A stretch of DNA of 56,497 nucleotides from Priapulus caudatus (lineage: Eukaryota; Priapulida; Priapulimorpha; Priapulimorphida; Priapulidae). The stretch lies in the NCBI RefSeq assembly GCF_000485595.1, contig NW_014577208.1, positions 137,968 to 194,464 on the forward strand, read 5' to 3'. This document shows, piece after piece, positions 23,661-33,870 of the stretch. The notes beneath the pieces are model-generated. The model did no database searches, was not told the DNA's origin, and worked only from the letters and a program-made list of their open reading frames with translations. Each line of letters opens with the position of its first letter. Within the stretch, counting starts at the first letter, position 1. The position numbers were made by a program, and so were the translations under genes.

Positions 23661-24948
23661 ATGCTATAGCAACTCTATCCCCTATTATCAGCATTTTATC
23701 ATAAAGCTTCCGAAAAAAGTTTGCGAAGCATTACATGAAAGTGCGTGTAATACTAATAACGCTGACGAGGGGATTTTTCTGCTGCCCACATAATAATATA
23801 ATCACCACTAAAAGCATCAGGAAGACCAAGCTATGTATATATACTACTTTAGCACGACCTCATACTGAACCTCATATACATACTATATACATACAGGGGC
23901 CTATACATACACACACGCACACACACGCGCACACACGCGCGCGCACACGCACACACCACAAGCACGCACACACAAACATTCACACACAACACGCCCGCTA
24001 CCCGCCCTCTCCAGTTTACCCCGTCTCATGTTCATCGTCCCTCATCCGTTTACCCTCGCTCTCTTATTTACCCCTTCTCGCCCGTTCTCTCTCCCTCGCT
24101 TCTGTTCCATCGGCTACCCACACGTCCTCCCTCGCCTACGCCACCCACACGTTACTTCCCGGCGTCTCATCCGAATAACCTGTCCCCGCAGCAACTAATT
24201 TACGGACACGCGTATGAACAAAGCCGACGAAATTATTTGAACGCCGTGTCGCGGTCGCGTATGGTAATTGCTGACGACTCAGCGATAATTCTTCTCTACG
24301 ATCTGCTCAGAGCCGACTCTCACATCGCATTGACGCTGCCTCTCTTTCTCGCTCTCACAAGTTGGCTTTCCGAGCGTATCGACCTTTGTCACCGAGCAGC
24401 CGCGGAGGTGGCACTAACTAGGTAGAAACATTCCCCGATGTCATCAGTTGCTCGCCCTGTGCCGTGCGTAATTAATTGCAAGTCGTAGCACTGCATTTTG
24501 GCCGCGCATGCGCCAACAACAAATATATCACAGCAGCAGCGCCGTCTATATCACGCCGAACGATTAATTTATAAGGAACTGTTCGACTATTAACGGCTAA
24601 ACTAACTAAGCGGTTTATTGCAGCGGAGCGGCGCGTGTCAATTTACGATATTTTCTTCTCGTCGTCCGTAGAGAAAAGATAGATAATCGTCTCCGATTTC
24701 TGCGTTTATTTATGATATTGCCGTCTTCTCTCGTCAGCGTGAGCTGGAAATTCGTCTCTGAATCTCGTGCGTAAATTTATGATCACTATCGTCTTCCTTC
24801 GTGCGGTGAGCAGAGATGCGTGGACGAGTCTGAGACAGGCGCGCTCGTTCATGAGACTGCCTTCTCCTGCTCGCCATCAGCGCGCAGAAAAGAACGCGCG
24901 CTCGCGTCTCCGAGATTCGCACCTGGTAATTTCTAATATCGTTCTCTC
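23661..24948. other. Upstream region of the receptor gene
   Basis: Contains a second CA/CG tract (about 23908-23990), a pyrimidine-rich patch (24000-24120) and a CpG-rich stretch (about 24200-24900). At 24688-24815 a segment of about 64 bases is imperfectly repeated in tandem (TCGTCTCCGATT... and TCGTCTCTGAAT..., both with TTTATGAT), with a weaker third start at about 24906. An upstream non-coding exon and promoter may lie here, but no TATA box or initiator stands out. Confidence 0.4.
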
Positions 24949-24984
24949 CTTCTTCTTTTTTTCTCTCTCTCTCTGATCTTCTAG
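24949..24984 (+). promoter_or_regulatory. Predicted 3' splice site upstream of the receptor CDS
   Basis: A long pyrimidine tract (CTCCTTCTTCTTTTTTTCTC then CT repeats) ends in TTCTAG at 24979-24984, followed by GAG. This is a strong animal acceptor pattern. It implies at least one intron in the 5' untranslated region and an exon starting at 24985 that carries the whole CDS. In the CDS frame the exon has a TGA at 25025-25027, so the protein cannot extend upstream. Confidence 0.6.
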
Positions 24985-25023
24985 GAGTCGGTTGAAGGCC
25001 GCCTGGCCGCGCGCCGACGAGCC

Positions 25024-25104
25024 ATGAATGGGCGACAAGATGAGACGGCGATCGCGCTCCTTGTACGAACCGCTGCTCGAATTCACCGACGTGCAGACCG
25101 ATAA
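25024..25104 (+). promoter_or_regulatory. Overlapping upstream open reading frame
   Basis: An ATG at 25024 lies four bases before the receptor ATG (ATGAATG) in another frame and reads 26 codons to a TAA at 25102-25104, inside the receptor CDS. It has G at -3; the receptor ATG at 25028 has T at -3 and G at +4. Scanning ribosomes would meet it first on any transcript that includes this exon. An overlapping upstream frame normally lowers translation of the main frame. This is an inference from sequence only. Confidence 0.5.
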
Positions 25105-26542
25105 CGTGAGCGCCTTCTTCTCGAGTCTCCGCTTCCCCGGACCGCCCACGGGCGACGACGGCAGCGACGATGGCGATACCGGCGACGATCTATCTGACTG
25201 GTCGTCGCTACGCGTCGTCAGTGAAGCAACGTTTCGCGACAGCGCCGAGAACATTTCGGCGATCGATTTCAACGTCTCCGATTTCTACAATCTATCGTCG
25301 TCGGCGGCGGCGAATCTGACGACGAATGCGAGCGACGCCGACCTGCAGGAGATCGACCTGCGCCATCCCGTGCTCGGCGTGCTGCTGTTGTTCTTCTGCG
25401 TGGCGACAGTGTTCGGCAACATGCTTATCGTCGTGTCGGTGGCGCGCGAGCGATATCTGCGCAGCGTCACCAACTACTTCATCATGTCGCTCGCCATCGC
25501 CGACCTCAACCAGGGAGCCATCGTGATGCCGTTCGCCGCCATACACGAGATGACGCGAAACATATGGTTGTTCGGACCCGACTGGTGCGACCTCTGGCAC
25601 TCGTTCGACGTGCTCGGCAGCACGGCGTCCATATTGCATCTGTGCGTCATCTCGCTGGATCGCTACTGGGCGATCACGGATCCGTTCGCCTACCCGAGCC
25701 GCATGTCGACGGGCCGCTCGTTCGTGCTCATCGCGCTCGTCTGGGTCTGCTCGGCTAGCATCAGCTTTCCGGCGATTGTCTGGTGGCGCCACGCGGCGCC
25801 GCCCGACGGCTACCCGACCGACCTGTGCCTGTTCACCGAGGACAAGGGCTACCTGCTCTTCTCGTCGCTCGTCTCCTTCTACATCCCGCTGCTCATCATG
25901 CTGTTCGCCTACTTCAAGATCTACCGGGCCGCCACCGAGCAGATGCGCAGCCTCAAGTGCGGCACGAAGAAGATGTCGGACGAGGGCACGGAGCTGACGC
26001 TGCGCATACACCGCGGCGGGCCGCGTCACGCGCTCAAGTCACCGCAGCGCGGGGACGGCGCGCTGCCGGAGCCGGGAGCCGAGACGCGGCTTTGTCCGCC
26101 GACGCCGGCCGCCAACGGCAGCGGCATGTCGTCGCGTCGCTTCAACTTCTCGATCAGCAAGCGGCTGGCGAAGATCGCCAAGGAGCAGAAGGCGGCGAAG
26201 ACGCTCGGCATCGTCATGGGCGCCTTCGTCGTCTGCTGGCTCCCGTTCTTCCTCACCAACGTGCTGTCGGGCATCTGCGCCGCCTGCATCGTGCGGCCGG
26301 ACATCGTCTTTCCCGTCTTCACGTGGCTCGGCTACATCAACTCGGCGATCAACCCGGTCATCTACGCGCTGTCGAGCCGCGACTTTCGGCGGGCCTTCTA
26401 CAAGACGTGCTGCACGTGCTGTCCGAGCTGCGTCAGTAACTACTTCTATCTGCGCTACCGGCGCCGGATGGCCTACCAGAACAGCATCTCGTATTCGTAC
26501 ACGTACAGCTCGACGTCGTTCAACGCGTCGTTCCGCTTGTGA
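25028..26542 (+). CDS. Invertebrate-type D1-like dopamine receptor (Dop1R2/DAMB/DOP2 class)
   Basis: Plasma-membrane class A GPCR of 504 residues. Receptors of this class bind dopamine and signal through cAMP and/or calcium in neurons. The N-tail (1-114) is acidic, has five N-glycosylation sequons (N75, N82, N88, N96, N100) and no signal peptide. Seven helices follow: TM1 about 115-138 (N131), TM2 150-172 (D159), TM3 187-213 (C187, amine-binding D194, DRY 211-213), TM4 with W239, TM5 with S279, S280, S283 and P287 (the catechol-binding serines), TM6 with CWLPFF 403-408, TM7 with W433, Y436 and NPVIY 442-446. C267 in loop 2 can pair with C187. A cysteine cluster (461-468) suits palmitoylation. 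Diagnostic for the class are SFPAIVWW in TM4, TLRIHRGG (324-331) in loop 3 and KLAK-type KRLAKIAKEQKAAKTLGIVMG before TM6 (fly DAMB has close counterparts, from memory). The start follows an in-frame TGA; Met5 (25040) is an alternative. All seven helices lie in one exon. The CDS is GC-rich against its surroundings. Other aminergic subtypes are possible but less likely. Confidence 0.9.
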   Translation: MGDKMRRRSRSLYEPLLEFTDVQTDNVSAFFSSLRFPGPPTGDDGSDDGDTGDDLSDWSSLRVVSEATFRDSAENISAIDFNVSDFYNLSSSAAANLTTNASDADLQEIDLRHPVLGVLLLFFCVATVFGNMLIVVSVARERYLRSVTNYFIMSLAIADLNQGAIVMPFAAIHEMTRNIWLFGPDWCDLWHSFDVLGSTASILHLCVISLDRYWAITDPFAYPSRMSTGRSFVLIALVWVCSASISFPAIVWWRHAAPPDGYPTDLCLFTEDKGYLLFSSLVSFYIPLLIMLFAYFKIYRAATEQMRSLKCGTKKMSDEGTELTLRIHRGGPRHALKSPQRGDGALPEPGAETRLCPPTPAANGSGMSSRRFNFSISKRLAKIAKEQKAAKTLGIVMGAFVVCWLPFFLTNVLSGICAACIVRPDIVFPVFTWLGYINSAINPVIYALSSRDFRRAFYKTCCTCCPSCVSNYFYLRYRRRMAYQNSISYSYTYSSTSFNASFRL

Positions 26543-26554
26543 CGCGGGGCAACG

Positions 26555-26695
26555 GCAAGTTCTCGCGATAGTCGCGCGTTCTCGCGAGAGTCGCAAGTTC
26601 TCACGATAGTTGCAACTTCTCGCGAGATATGCAAGTTCATGTGAGAGTTGCGCGTTCTCGCGATAGTCGCGCGTTCTCGCGATAGTCGCGCGTTA
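26555..26695 (+). repeat. 19-bp tandem repeat 3' of the receptor, with TCTCGCGAGA motifs
   Basis: Seven copies of a 19-base unit (GCGCGTTCTCGCGATAGTC and variants) start 12 bases after the stop codon; an eighth partial unit ends at 26695, where R2 begins. Each unit has a TCTCGCGA-like core. Copies 2 and 4 contain the perfect palindrome TCTCGCGAGA (26580-26589 and 26618-26627), known in vertebrates as the BANP-bound CpG-island element. If transcribed it would lie in the 3' untranslated region. Confidence 0.9.
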
Positions 26696-29358
26696 GGCGG
26701 CAGCGGCGATTTTCCAAGCATTCGTTTTCAGTGTAAGCGGCAATCGTCTTATGAGTACGGCCTTATACACCAACACTACACACATGGCTTAGGGCTATAT
26801 ATTATATATATATGTGGATATATATATATATATACGGACTACCACGGATAGAACTGGCTAGTATTGGTGGTAATACTAATCAGCATTACTTTGGATAGTT
26901 AAATAAAGTTGCCTCAACATACACAACATTACGGCTATTACCAAGCATGCATGCACTACAAATATCACAAATTGTTAAGTTGCATTAACAATTATTATAA
27001 CTATTACTAATTGACGCAAAGATATTATTATTATCACGTATTAAAAGTATCACAAAGCATGTTTCGACTACGCGGTTTTTACACATTCTTCTACCAATTA
27101 ACGAAAATTGCGTTCCCTGTTATGTGGTTACGCATGAATGTTTCTGCGCCTATACACAACTGCGTGCTTCGCCTAATCAATAGTCGGAAGCTTATAATCA
27201 GCACAGCGGATCTAATGAACAAATGCACAATTATGCCGTGATTGGATTATCATTTGCGACTAGTCCCTATAATGCAAAAATATTAGCGAAGGCGCGAGCA
27301 ATGCAACGTGATGTCGTCACGTCTGAGTTTGAATGTGATTAATGTCACGACATGGGAAATTTGACATCGGAAAACGGAGGGAGGGCATGTGGTTGGAAGC
27401 TAAGCAACGCCTCTGGTACGTACGCTGACATGGCGACGCCTATATACGCTACATGCAGTAGCAATTCATCTTCATGGCATTGACATTCACGGTTGGGCGT
27501 ACGCCTCAACGATGATGAATGTGCGGGTTAACTTTGTGAAATCATTTATTGAGATTTTGCTTTTGAATAACTATATGTCTGCGAGACTTGACGGGAATTA
27601 ACATGGACCGAAACGATAAATGATATCTTCTTATAGTAACTAGGAAGCAATGTTTACAATAATAAAACAGCAAAATAGTTAGTTAATACAGCAACACTAT
27701 CGAAAACGAAAAAGTCATATCATTGAGTTCTTAATTATATCTCAATCTAACAAGTTGTAAGGTTAAACGTAGTACTATTTTATGAATAAATTGCACCCTA
27801 TGCTCATATTATCATGTACATAAACACAAGAGTGACTATACACGTAATAAAGTGTTAAATTGACCAACGGGAGAACTGATTTTGGGGTTTAATTCGAACA
27901 GCACAATTCGCGCACTGTACAGACCGAGATAAGAGATGTCGTCACGAAACAGCTGTTTTGTCGCGTATCACTTCAATTTAACGTTTTGTCTGTTCTCTTA
28001 TTCAACGTCTATGCCTATTGATATTTAAGGGACATCGATCTGCTTGGATTATTGATAGCCGACTTTTCTGTCTAGCACCATAATCGTAAACGTCGTTGTT
28101 GCCAGTAATTTCGCTTGCAATATCAGCAGCCTATCACCGTGGTAGGATGTTGGCTGTAAACTTTTCTTATATCGGCAACGACGTTGTTTGTTGGCTGTAA
28201 TCTCGACTGATCTCACGGAGCACACGAAATAAACGCTGATGTTTCTGTACGTTGGTCTCGTGTCAGACATACAGGTCCCAGCAGGACGCTTCGAAGGGTT
28301 TGCTCAAAATGCCTCGGACGCGACAAAGGCGTAAAAAATCAGAGCATCGCGACTGTGGCGTGACTGACTCTCCCATGAGGCCCCTCGTGAGAATCTCTTC
28401 ACCGCCGTTGCCACGGAAACTGGCATAGCGTTCACGAACGTGGGAAGGCGCGCTTTCCACGGGATGCGAACCGCGATCTCACATCGTAAACGCAGTGCAC
28501 TCGCAGTGTGTTTACCATAAATGAAAGCGCGGCGGCCAAGTACGGTTGCCTTTACGGAAGACGAAAGCTCCGATGAATTATACACGCACGCTTCTTTCTG
28601 TGTGGGTGTTGCTATCCCCCGGGCGTGGAGTGAGAGTCACGTGATACAGTTGACGTATACTTCAAAACTTAACAATAACCCTAACTCCAACACCTCCAAC
28701 ACTCCCCCCGATCAGTAAGTAAAATGTATAGGATCGCTATATATAGGGGGTGTAATCCACAAAAATGAATCTATGGTGTGGGCACAGTTATCATGATGCA
28801 AAAACCCTAACCCTAACCCTAACCCTAACCCTAACCCTAACCCTAACCCTAGCCCTAACCCTGACCCGAACCCTGACCCTAACCCTAACCCTAACCTAAT
28901 ACTAATACTAATACTAATACTAATACTAATACTAATACTAATAATATTAATCCTAATACTAGTGCTGCCCCGTTGCGGTAGCACTCCACGCCCGGGGGAT
29001 AGCAACACCCTTTCTGTGTGCAAGGTGCATCCAAAGTCAAGCACAGTAAAGACAAAGTTTGTAGCTAATAGTACTTACGCAGGTCGGTATAAACGCGAAA
29101 AGCTGAAAACACGGTTGCGAACATCTGAATTTGCGTGGAAAGCCACTTTCAATGCAAAAAGCTTTTCACCGATCTGCGGAGTGTTACTTTTACTTTTTTT
29201 CACCGTTTGTTCGTGCTGTTCTCTATTCTCTCTCTACAGCGTTTAACAATTTATTCACAGAATGGTTGACGCCCGCTTGCCAACAAAGAACTGCGCTTTT
29301 TCAATCTTGGATTTGAATCGTGTTTTTCAGTAGGCGCTCTGTTGTCTACTATGCAGTT
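26696..29358 (+). repeat. 2.6-kb duplicated block R2
   Basis: Second copy of R1 (19775-22394). Only here is a frame of 65 codons open at 28521-28718 (starts MKARRPSTVAFTEDESSDEL); R1 has one-base changes that break it, so I do not call a gene. The central palindrome has lost one base here (GTTGGGCGTACGCCTCAAC). The right end joins directly to transposon fragment A. Confidence 0.95.
28803..28955 (-). repeat. Telomere-like tract plus TTAGTA variant array in R2
   Basis: CCCTAA units (with some CCCTGA and CCCGAA) to about 28897, then about eight TAATAC units. It matches the tract in R1, with more regular hexamers here. Confidence 0.9.
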
Positions 29359-29359
29359 A

Positions 29360-30560
29360 CGGACTCATGATGCGGGTTGGCAGTGTTCAGGTGCAACATA
29401 GACTTCAGTTCTGCAGAGATCGCTGCCGTGACAGGTTTGGTGTATATCCATTTGGTCCGAGCAGCCTCGTTCAGTGTTATGCCGTCCCGACCACTCTCTT
29501 CCTTGGCGTCTGAATTATACGTTAGCTCAAGGAGCATGTCACGAGAGACGGCGTTGTGGCTGCCAGCTGCTCGTCTTCCAACAAACACTACTTTCATCAG
29601 TGCAGTGTAGACGTCGGGAGCAGTGTTGGGCAGCTTCTTCATCTCTGCCAAATATAAAAGCAGGGACTGCTGTCCGTACTTGAAGTGCCCGGCTGCAGTG
29701 AGGTAGGGGAGCATCCTTGCCGACTCACACAGGTGGCCCATCCAGTTTCCTTCTCGTTGATGGTAGAGGAATCTGTGCAGCATGTCTGCCATATCTAGGA
29801 AATTGGACCAGAAGAGAGCTGTGGGATGGTCGCCTAGTGAGTTCTGGAAGTCCAGCATCTGATCTTGAAGAGCTGCTAGCTGGGTTTTTCGGATCATCTC
29901 CAGCTGCTCAGTCACGGCAATGTTGTTCTCACGCAGCCTCTTCAACAGGTCTTCAACACTACCTTGCCACTGAGTGGTATCTCTGTCAGCCACCCAGGCT
30001 TCGAATGACTCCCATCTGAGAAGCCACATGACCTCACTAAGGATTCTGATTGCATGAACTGTCTGATAATAGTCGGCTTTCTCCCAAAACATCTTTCTTG
30101 CAGTGCCTTAAATTCCTGGCACAGGCCAGCTGTGACCACAAGATCTTCTGCTCCTGCACCCCTGATGATCTTACAGATCGCCTTCACATAGTTGTGTGCC
30201 TGGTGAAAGCCTCCCAGGAGCAAGACTACGTTGGAAAACTCATCATGGTGTTTGTCCCTGATCGCTACTGCGAGTTCGTATGTGGCTTGGTCACCAGTAA
30301 TTATTGTATGCCTGCCACCAAGTGCATGTAACGTCTTTACCAGCCTTGTCATCTCCTCGCCTGTATCGCGAGTACGCGGCGTTGTGTTGCATGTGTGGAG
30401 CTTCATTTCGATATTGGTTCAATAAAGTGTAGTTTATAGATGGAAGAACAGTTACTTTCGTCAGCGAGGCGATACCCAGTGGGCAAAACTCCTCAAAAAT
30501 CCTCTGGTAATTGCCCCCTAATGTAGACGTCTGCGAGGATATTGACGAGGTTTGTTTCAC
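29360..30560 (-). pseudogene. Transposon ORF fragment, copy A (N-terminal half)
   Basis: Two frames together cover the N-terminal half. The first (ATG at 30404-30406) carries GDQATYELA, LLLGGFH and GAGAEDL; the second (to 29360) carries LWSN-like ALFWSNFLDMADMLHRF, YHQREGNWMGHL, GSHNAVSRDM and TKWIYTKPV. A few extra bases near 30108 (TTAAATT against CTC in copies B and C) shift the frame. Upstream, to about 30560, another frame carries further family-like sequence, so the true start may lie further right. The D-Q-x-x-Y, LGGFH, G-x-G-x-E-D order resembles dispersed, transposase-like proteins of many aquatic animals (from memory); catalytic function is not shown. Confidence 0.7.
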
Positions 30561-31770
30561 ACACTCTGAATTTCCTTACGTTGTTCCATGTATATACTGT
30601 AATATGATATGTACTGAACCCAAAATATACCTTAACGGCTCATAGACTGTAAGAAAATGTTGGACAAGTAAAATCAAATTTCGGACAAGGAAAAGTTGCT
30701 TCTTGTTGCCAGACATGACAACAAGATCTGACTAGTTGATCCTAACCGGTAGCCTTCGATATCCACTTAAAGTGCCCTTAACTCTTGTTATGACTATCTG
30801 ATCGCAAAAATGACTGCACCAGTTGTCTTCCCATGCCTGAAAACCTATAGAAAGAGGTACTATATAACCAAGTTTATCACTGCCATGATAATGACATTGA
30901 ATTTAACGAAGATCGTAACCGGAAGTCAATAATGGCCACTTCCGCTTTGAAATTGTGATAAATAGACTCAGCATCATCCCAAACCCCTGAAATGACGCCA
31001 GGATCGTGATAATATGTTCATTATTAGCAGAAACAGGCCCGGGGTCAGTCAGGGAGTCATGGGAAAGAAAAGCCCCTCCACGGGGGTCGAGAGGTCGGAA
31101 AATTTGGTCCCCACCATTTTCTGATAGTTTGACCCTAAATCAACTGGATAAAGCAAAAAATCTTAGCTCTAAAAAAATTCTAAGGGAGCTATTTTCATGA
31201 CACGCCATACCCCACTATAATGTACAAAATGCTGTTTTTAGTTCATATCAAAATGTTAACTTTGGAGCAATATAACTTTATTGTTAGAAAAGCAATGAAC
31301 TTGAGCTTTTGCGACAATATTAACCATAAATATGGGCAGTTTTCTGAAAAGTTTCAATTTATTACTCAAAAGGACTTTTGAAATATGGAGAAAAATGTGT
31401 TTTGGTGCAATTCATATTTTGGTGAAAAATGGTAAAAAATCACATTTTTGGCCCAAAATTGTTATTAAAATTATCACCAAGCCCATTAAATGTAGTATCA
31501 TCTTGTAGAAAATTTAATTCCCTTTAATATGATACCACACACATGGTGAGAGGAAGTTTTATTCAAACATTATCTTAAAAATTGATCATCATTAGTTACA
31601 CACGGTGGCCATTTTGAAAAATGGCCGCCATTTTTTTTCCAGCAGCATATTTTCAAGGTTGTCCACCTAGAAGTTGTTCAGGGAGGACCCTGAACACGTT
31701 GATACCAAACAACCTTTTAAAGTTTCCCGGTTCTGGTTTACCCCAAAAATGGGGTTTTGCTTCCTGGGTA
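29360..31770 (-). mobile_element. DNA transposon family, copy A (right half)
   Basis: Corresponds to about 39132-41515 of the complete copy B. The left half is missing because the sequence joins R2 at 29358/29360. The right inverted repeat (about 31100-31770) is present and ends CCTGGGTA followed by TAA, as in B. It includes two small hairpins, GTTCAGGG-AGGA-CCCTGAAC (31676-31695) and ACCCCAAAAATGGGGT (about 31740-31755). Confidence 0.85.
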
Positions 31771-31773
31771 TAA

Positions 31774-32868
31774 ACCTTTTCCGTATACTCATCTACAGCA
31801 TACATAATTACCGCACGCACGCCCCTGTGCACAAACATACAAAAGAGACGTTCCCACAATATGAAGCTTGGTCAGCAACGCACCCGGCGTTAAATTAAAT
31901 TAAAGTGCCTAGTAGTCATATAATATCGCATCTAACTGCCGAGTGCGTCAGCAACCGGGATTACACAACGCAGGTCGCAATTATGATTATGCTGCTACTA
32001 GTTATGTGAACACATAACCTTGGGCGCGTGCGCACATTTGTGTGTGGGAGAGTGTGCATTTCCATGTTTTCATTATATTATTCTGTAATACGTATAAATA
32101 ATGCATACTGTGACCATTAGCAATGCACTTTGTCGCTATACGCATGACGGTATATTTCACTGAAACAAACTCCTTTGCATGAGATGGTGATCTATACGTT
32201 ACCATAGATTGTGCTACACTATAGTTATGATATTTCTCCATGCTTGGACAAGGAAAATGAGTAGTGTAGAGAATGTGCATAGTTTGTGTGGTGCATAGCA
32301 CGCACAAACGAAGCGTAACGGTATTTAGGAAACCGCCGACTGTGCCGAACAGCTGCCGTTATTCGGAGCATATCGGCAAACTATGCATGCGAAGAACATA
32401 TGCGGCTTGCGAAAAAATACACCCATTTTTCATTTATATGGAATGTATTCTCGTAAAACACCATGACACAGACGCAATATACTGATGCACGTACCCGATA
32501 GTCATGCAGCCTTTACGATTACATTGTTTTCGCAGATGTATAGATTGCGGATAACGTATTCTATTCATCAATGAAATGATTGAGGAAGCGGACACTCTCG
32601 CAGCATTTCCCCCATGGTTTATGTTAATATAAAGTTAGAAATTTCTAAACCTGATTAGTAACAGAGAACGCGAAATAAATTCAACAAGTAGGATGGAGAC
32701 ATGATGAAATACTCTGGAGTCCTACTACCACCGAATGACTTCAGATCGCTTGATTGTGCATTGACGGTTTCATTAAACTGCTGTGACTATTTCACTAACA
32801 TTAAGGCTTATTTAATTCGCTTTATTCCTCTTAAATCTGTTTATATCTGTATTGCAGATATTTTAGAG
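31774..32868. other. Transposon-flanking DNA in A2, no gene recognised
   Basis: Sequence shared with 41519-42606. From 32695 to 32868 it is the start of the arm of the palindrome at 42432-43477, including the + strand start MMKYSGVLLPPND. The arm is cut off at 32868 in this copy. Confidence 0.6.
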
Positions 32869-33365
32869 TCTAGCGAATCGCCGCCATACTCGGCGGCTGG
32901 CAGAATTTCGCTCGCTGGTCATGTGTAGCCAACAGCTCACGTTGGTACGTTCGTCGGCGGAATCGTTGAGGAGGTAAATTGCCCGGGAAACGAAATCAAT
33001 GCCGTAACAGATCTTAACACGACCGAATGAAGCGTGCGATTTTGATATCGATTTTCCCAGTCGAGGGCGCCGTTGGCACTTGGAGGCGATATGTAGCCGT
33101 AAGTCTCCTATTTCGTTGCGCAAAGTAGTCCGACGCTCCAATTTTTATGTGGTCATTTCGGACATCACTGACGTGCGTTCCTGCTGCTCGTTTATCAATG
33201 CGATTTAATATCGGTCACATGTCGCATGCTTTGCGCCAGTTTAGCAGCCGGGTTCTAACTGATAGCGAGAAGATAGCGTTGTCGTAGCCAGCCGAAATCA
33301 CATTACTGCGTGAATTGACGTAATACCTTCGCCTTATTATCGAAACGAAATACGAGAGAAACAAG
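32869..33365. other. Intergenic sequence, no gene recognised
   Basis: Unique sequence after A2. A 92-codon - strand open frame (32863-33141) has no recognised domain. Confidence 0.55.
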
Positions 33366-33455
33366 AGATATCGTAGCGTGAGATATCGCAGCGTGAGATA
33401 TCGCAGCGTGAGATATCGTAGCGTGAGATATCGTAGCGTGAGATATTGTGGCGTG
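33366..33455 (+). repeat. 15-bp tandem repeat, six copies
   Basis: Six units of AGATATCGTAGCGTG with one to three base changes. The unit is a multiple of three and is read through in a 60-codon frame, but no gene is supported. Confidence 0.92.
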
Positions 33456-33544
33456 TGTGAGTCATCAGGCCTGAGTGTCTTTGATCAGGCGGGCACTCAG
33501 CCATGCTGGGATAGCTCTCTTGGAATAACGAATGCTATAAACAT

Positions 33545-33870
33545 AAAGCTAGAAAGCTAGAGGGAGAGGGAAATAGTAAAAAAAAGGAATAAGAGCACAA
33601 TAGTGATATTGAGAGAGAAAGAAAGAGAGAGAAAGTATGCAGGAGAGAACGTGTGCGAGAGAAAGGGATAAGGGACCCCGTTGGCCACAAATGGAGAGGG
33701 GCGAGCAAGAAAGCACGCCAGGAGGAAAGAGAGGGGAATAGATTCGGATAGTGGGGCGAAAGATTGAGTAAGAAGAGAGAGAAAGATAGTAAGAAAGGAA
33801 GAGCGTGAGAGCGAGAGTGATCGTACAAAGAGCGCAAGAGAGAGAGATAACAAGAGAAAGCGATAGAGCA
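33545..33870 (+). repeat. Polypurine (GA-rich) tract
   Basis: About 320 bases where the + strand is dominated by GA and GAAA words. The - strand gives Ser-Leu-Phe low-complexity frames. It could form triplex structures. No gene. Confidence 0.8.

Larger units (their letters stand above)
29360..32868. repeat. 3.5-kb duplicated block, copy A2
   Basis: Matches 39132-42606 in the same orientation, starting at CGGACTCATG inside the transposon ORF and ending at GCAGATATTTTAGA. It contains the right half of the transposon plus about 1.1 kb of flanking DNA (31774-32868), so the flank was duplicated with the element. Open frames in the flank (for example 32273-32485, +) are not recognised. Confidence 0.93.

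Noticed and set aside
25292-26596. 245-codon and 185-codon - strand frames and a 218-codon + strand frame overlapping the receptor
   Set aside because: They are shadows of the GC-rich receptor CDS and have no domain of their own.
28309-28718. Small + strand frames in R2 (basic start MPRTRQRRKK at 28309; MKARRPSTVAF at 28521)
   Set aside because: R1 has one-base differences that change both frames, and no domain is recognisable. Polished sequence could reopen the question.
19775-29358. R1 and R2 as long terminal repeats of a retroelement carrying the receptor
   Set aside because: No TG...CA ends, primer-binding site, polypurine tract or gag-pol coding between them; the enclosed gene is a host GPCR.
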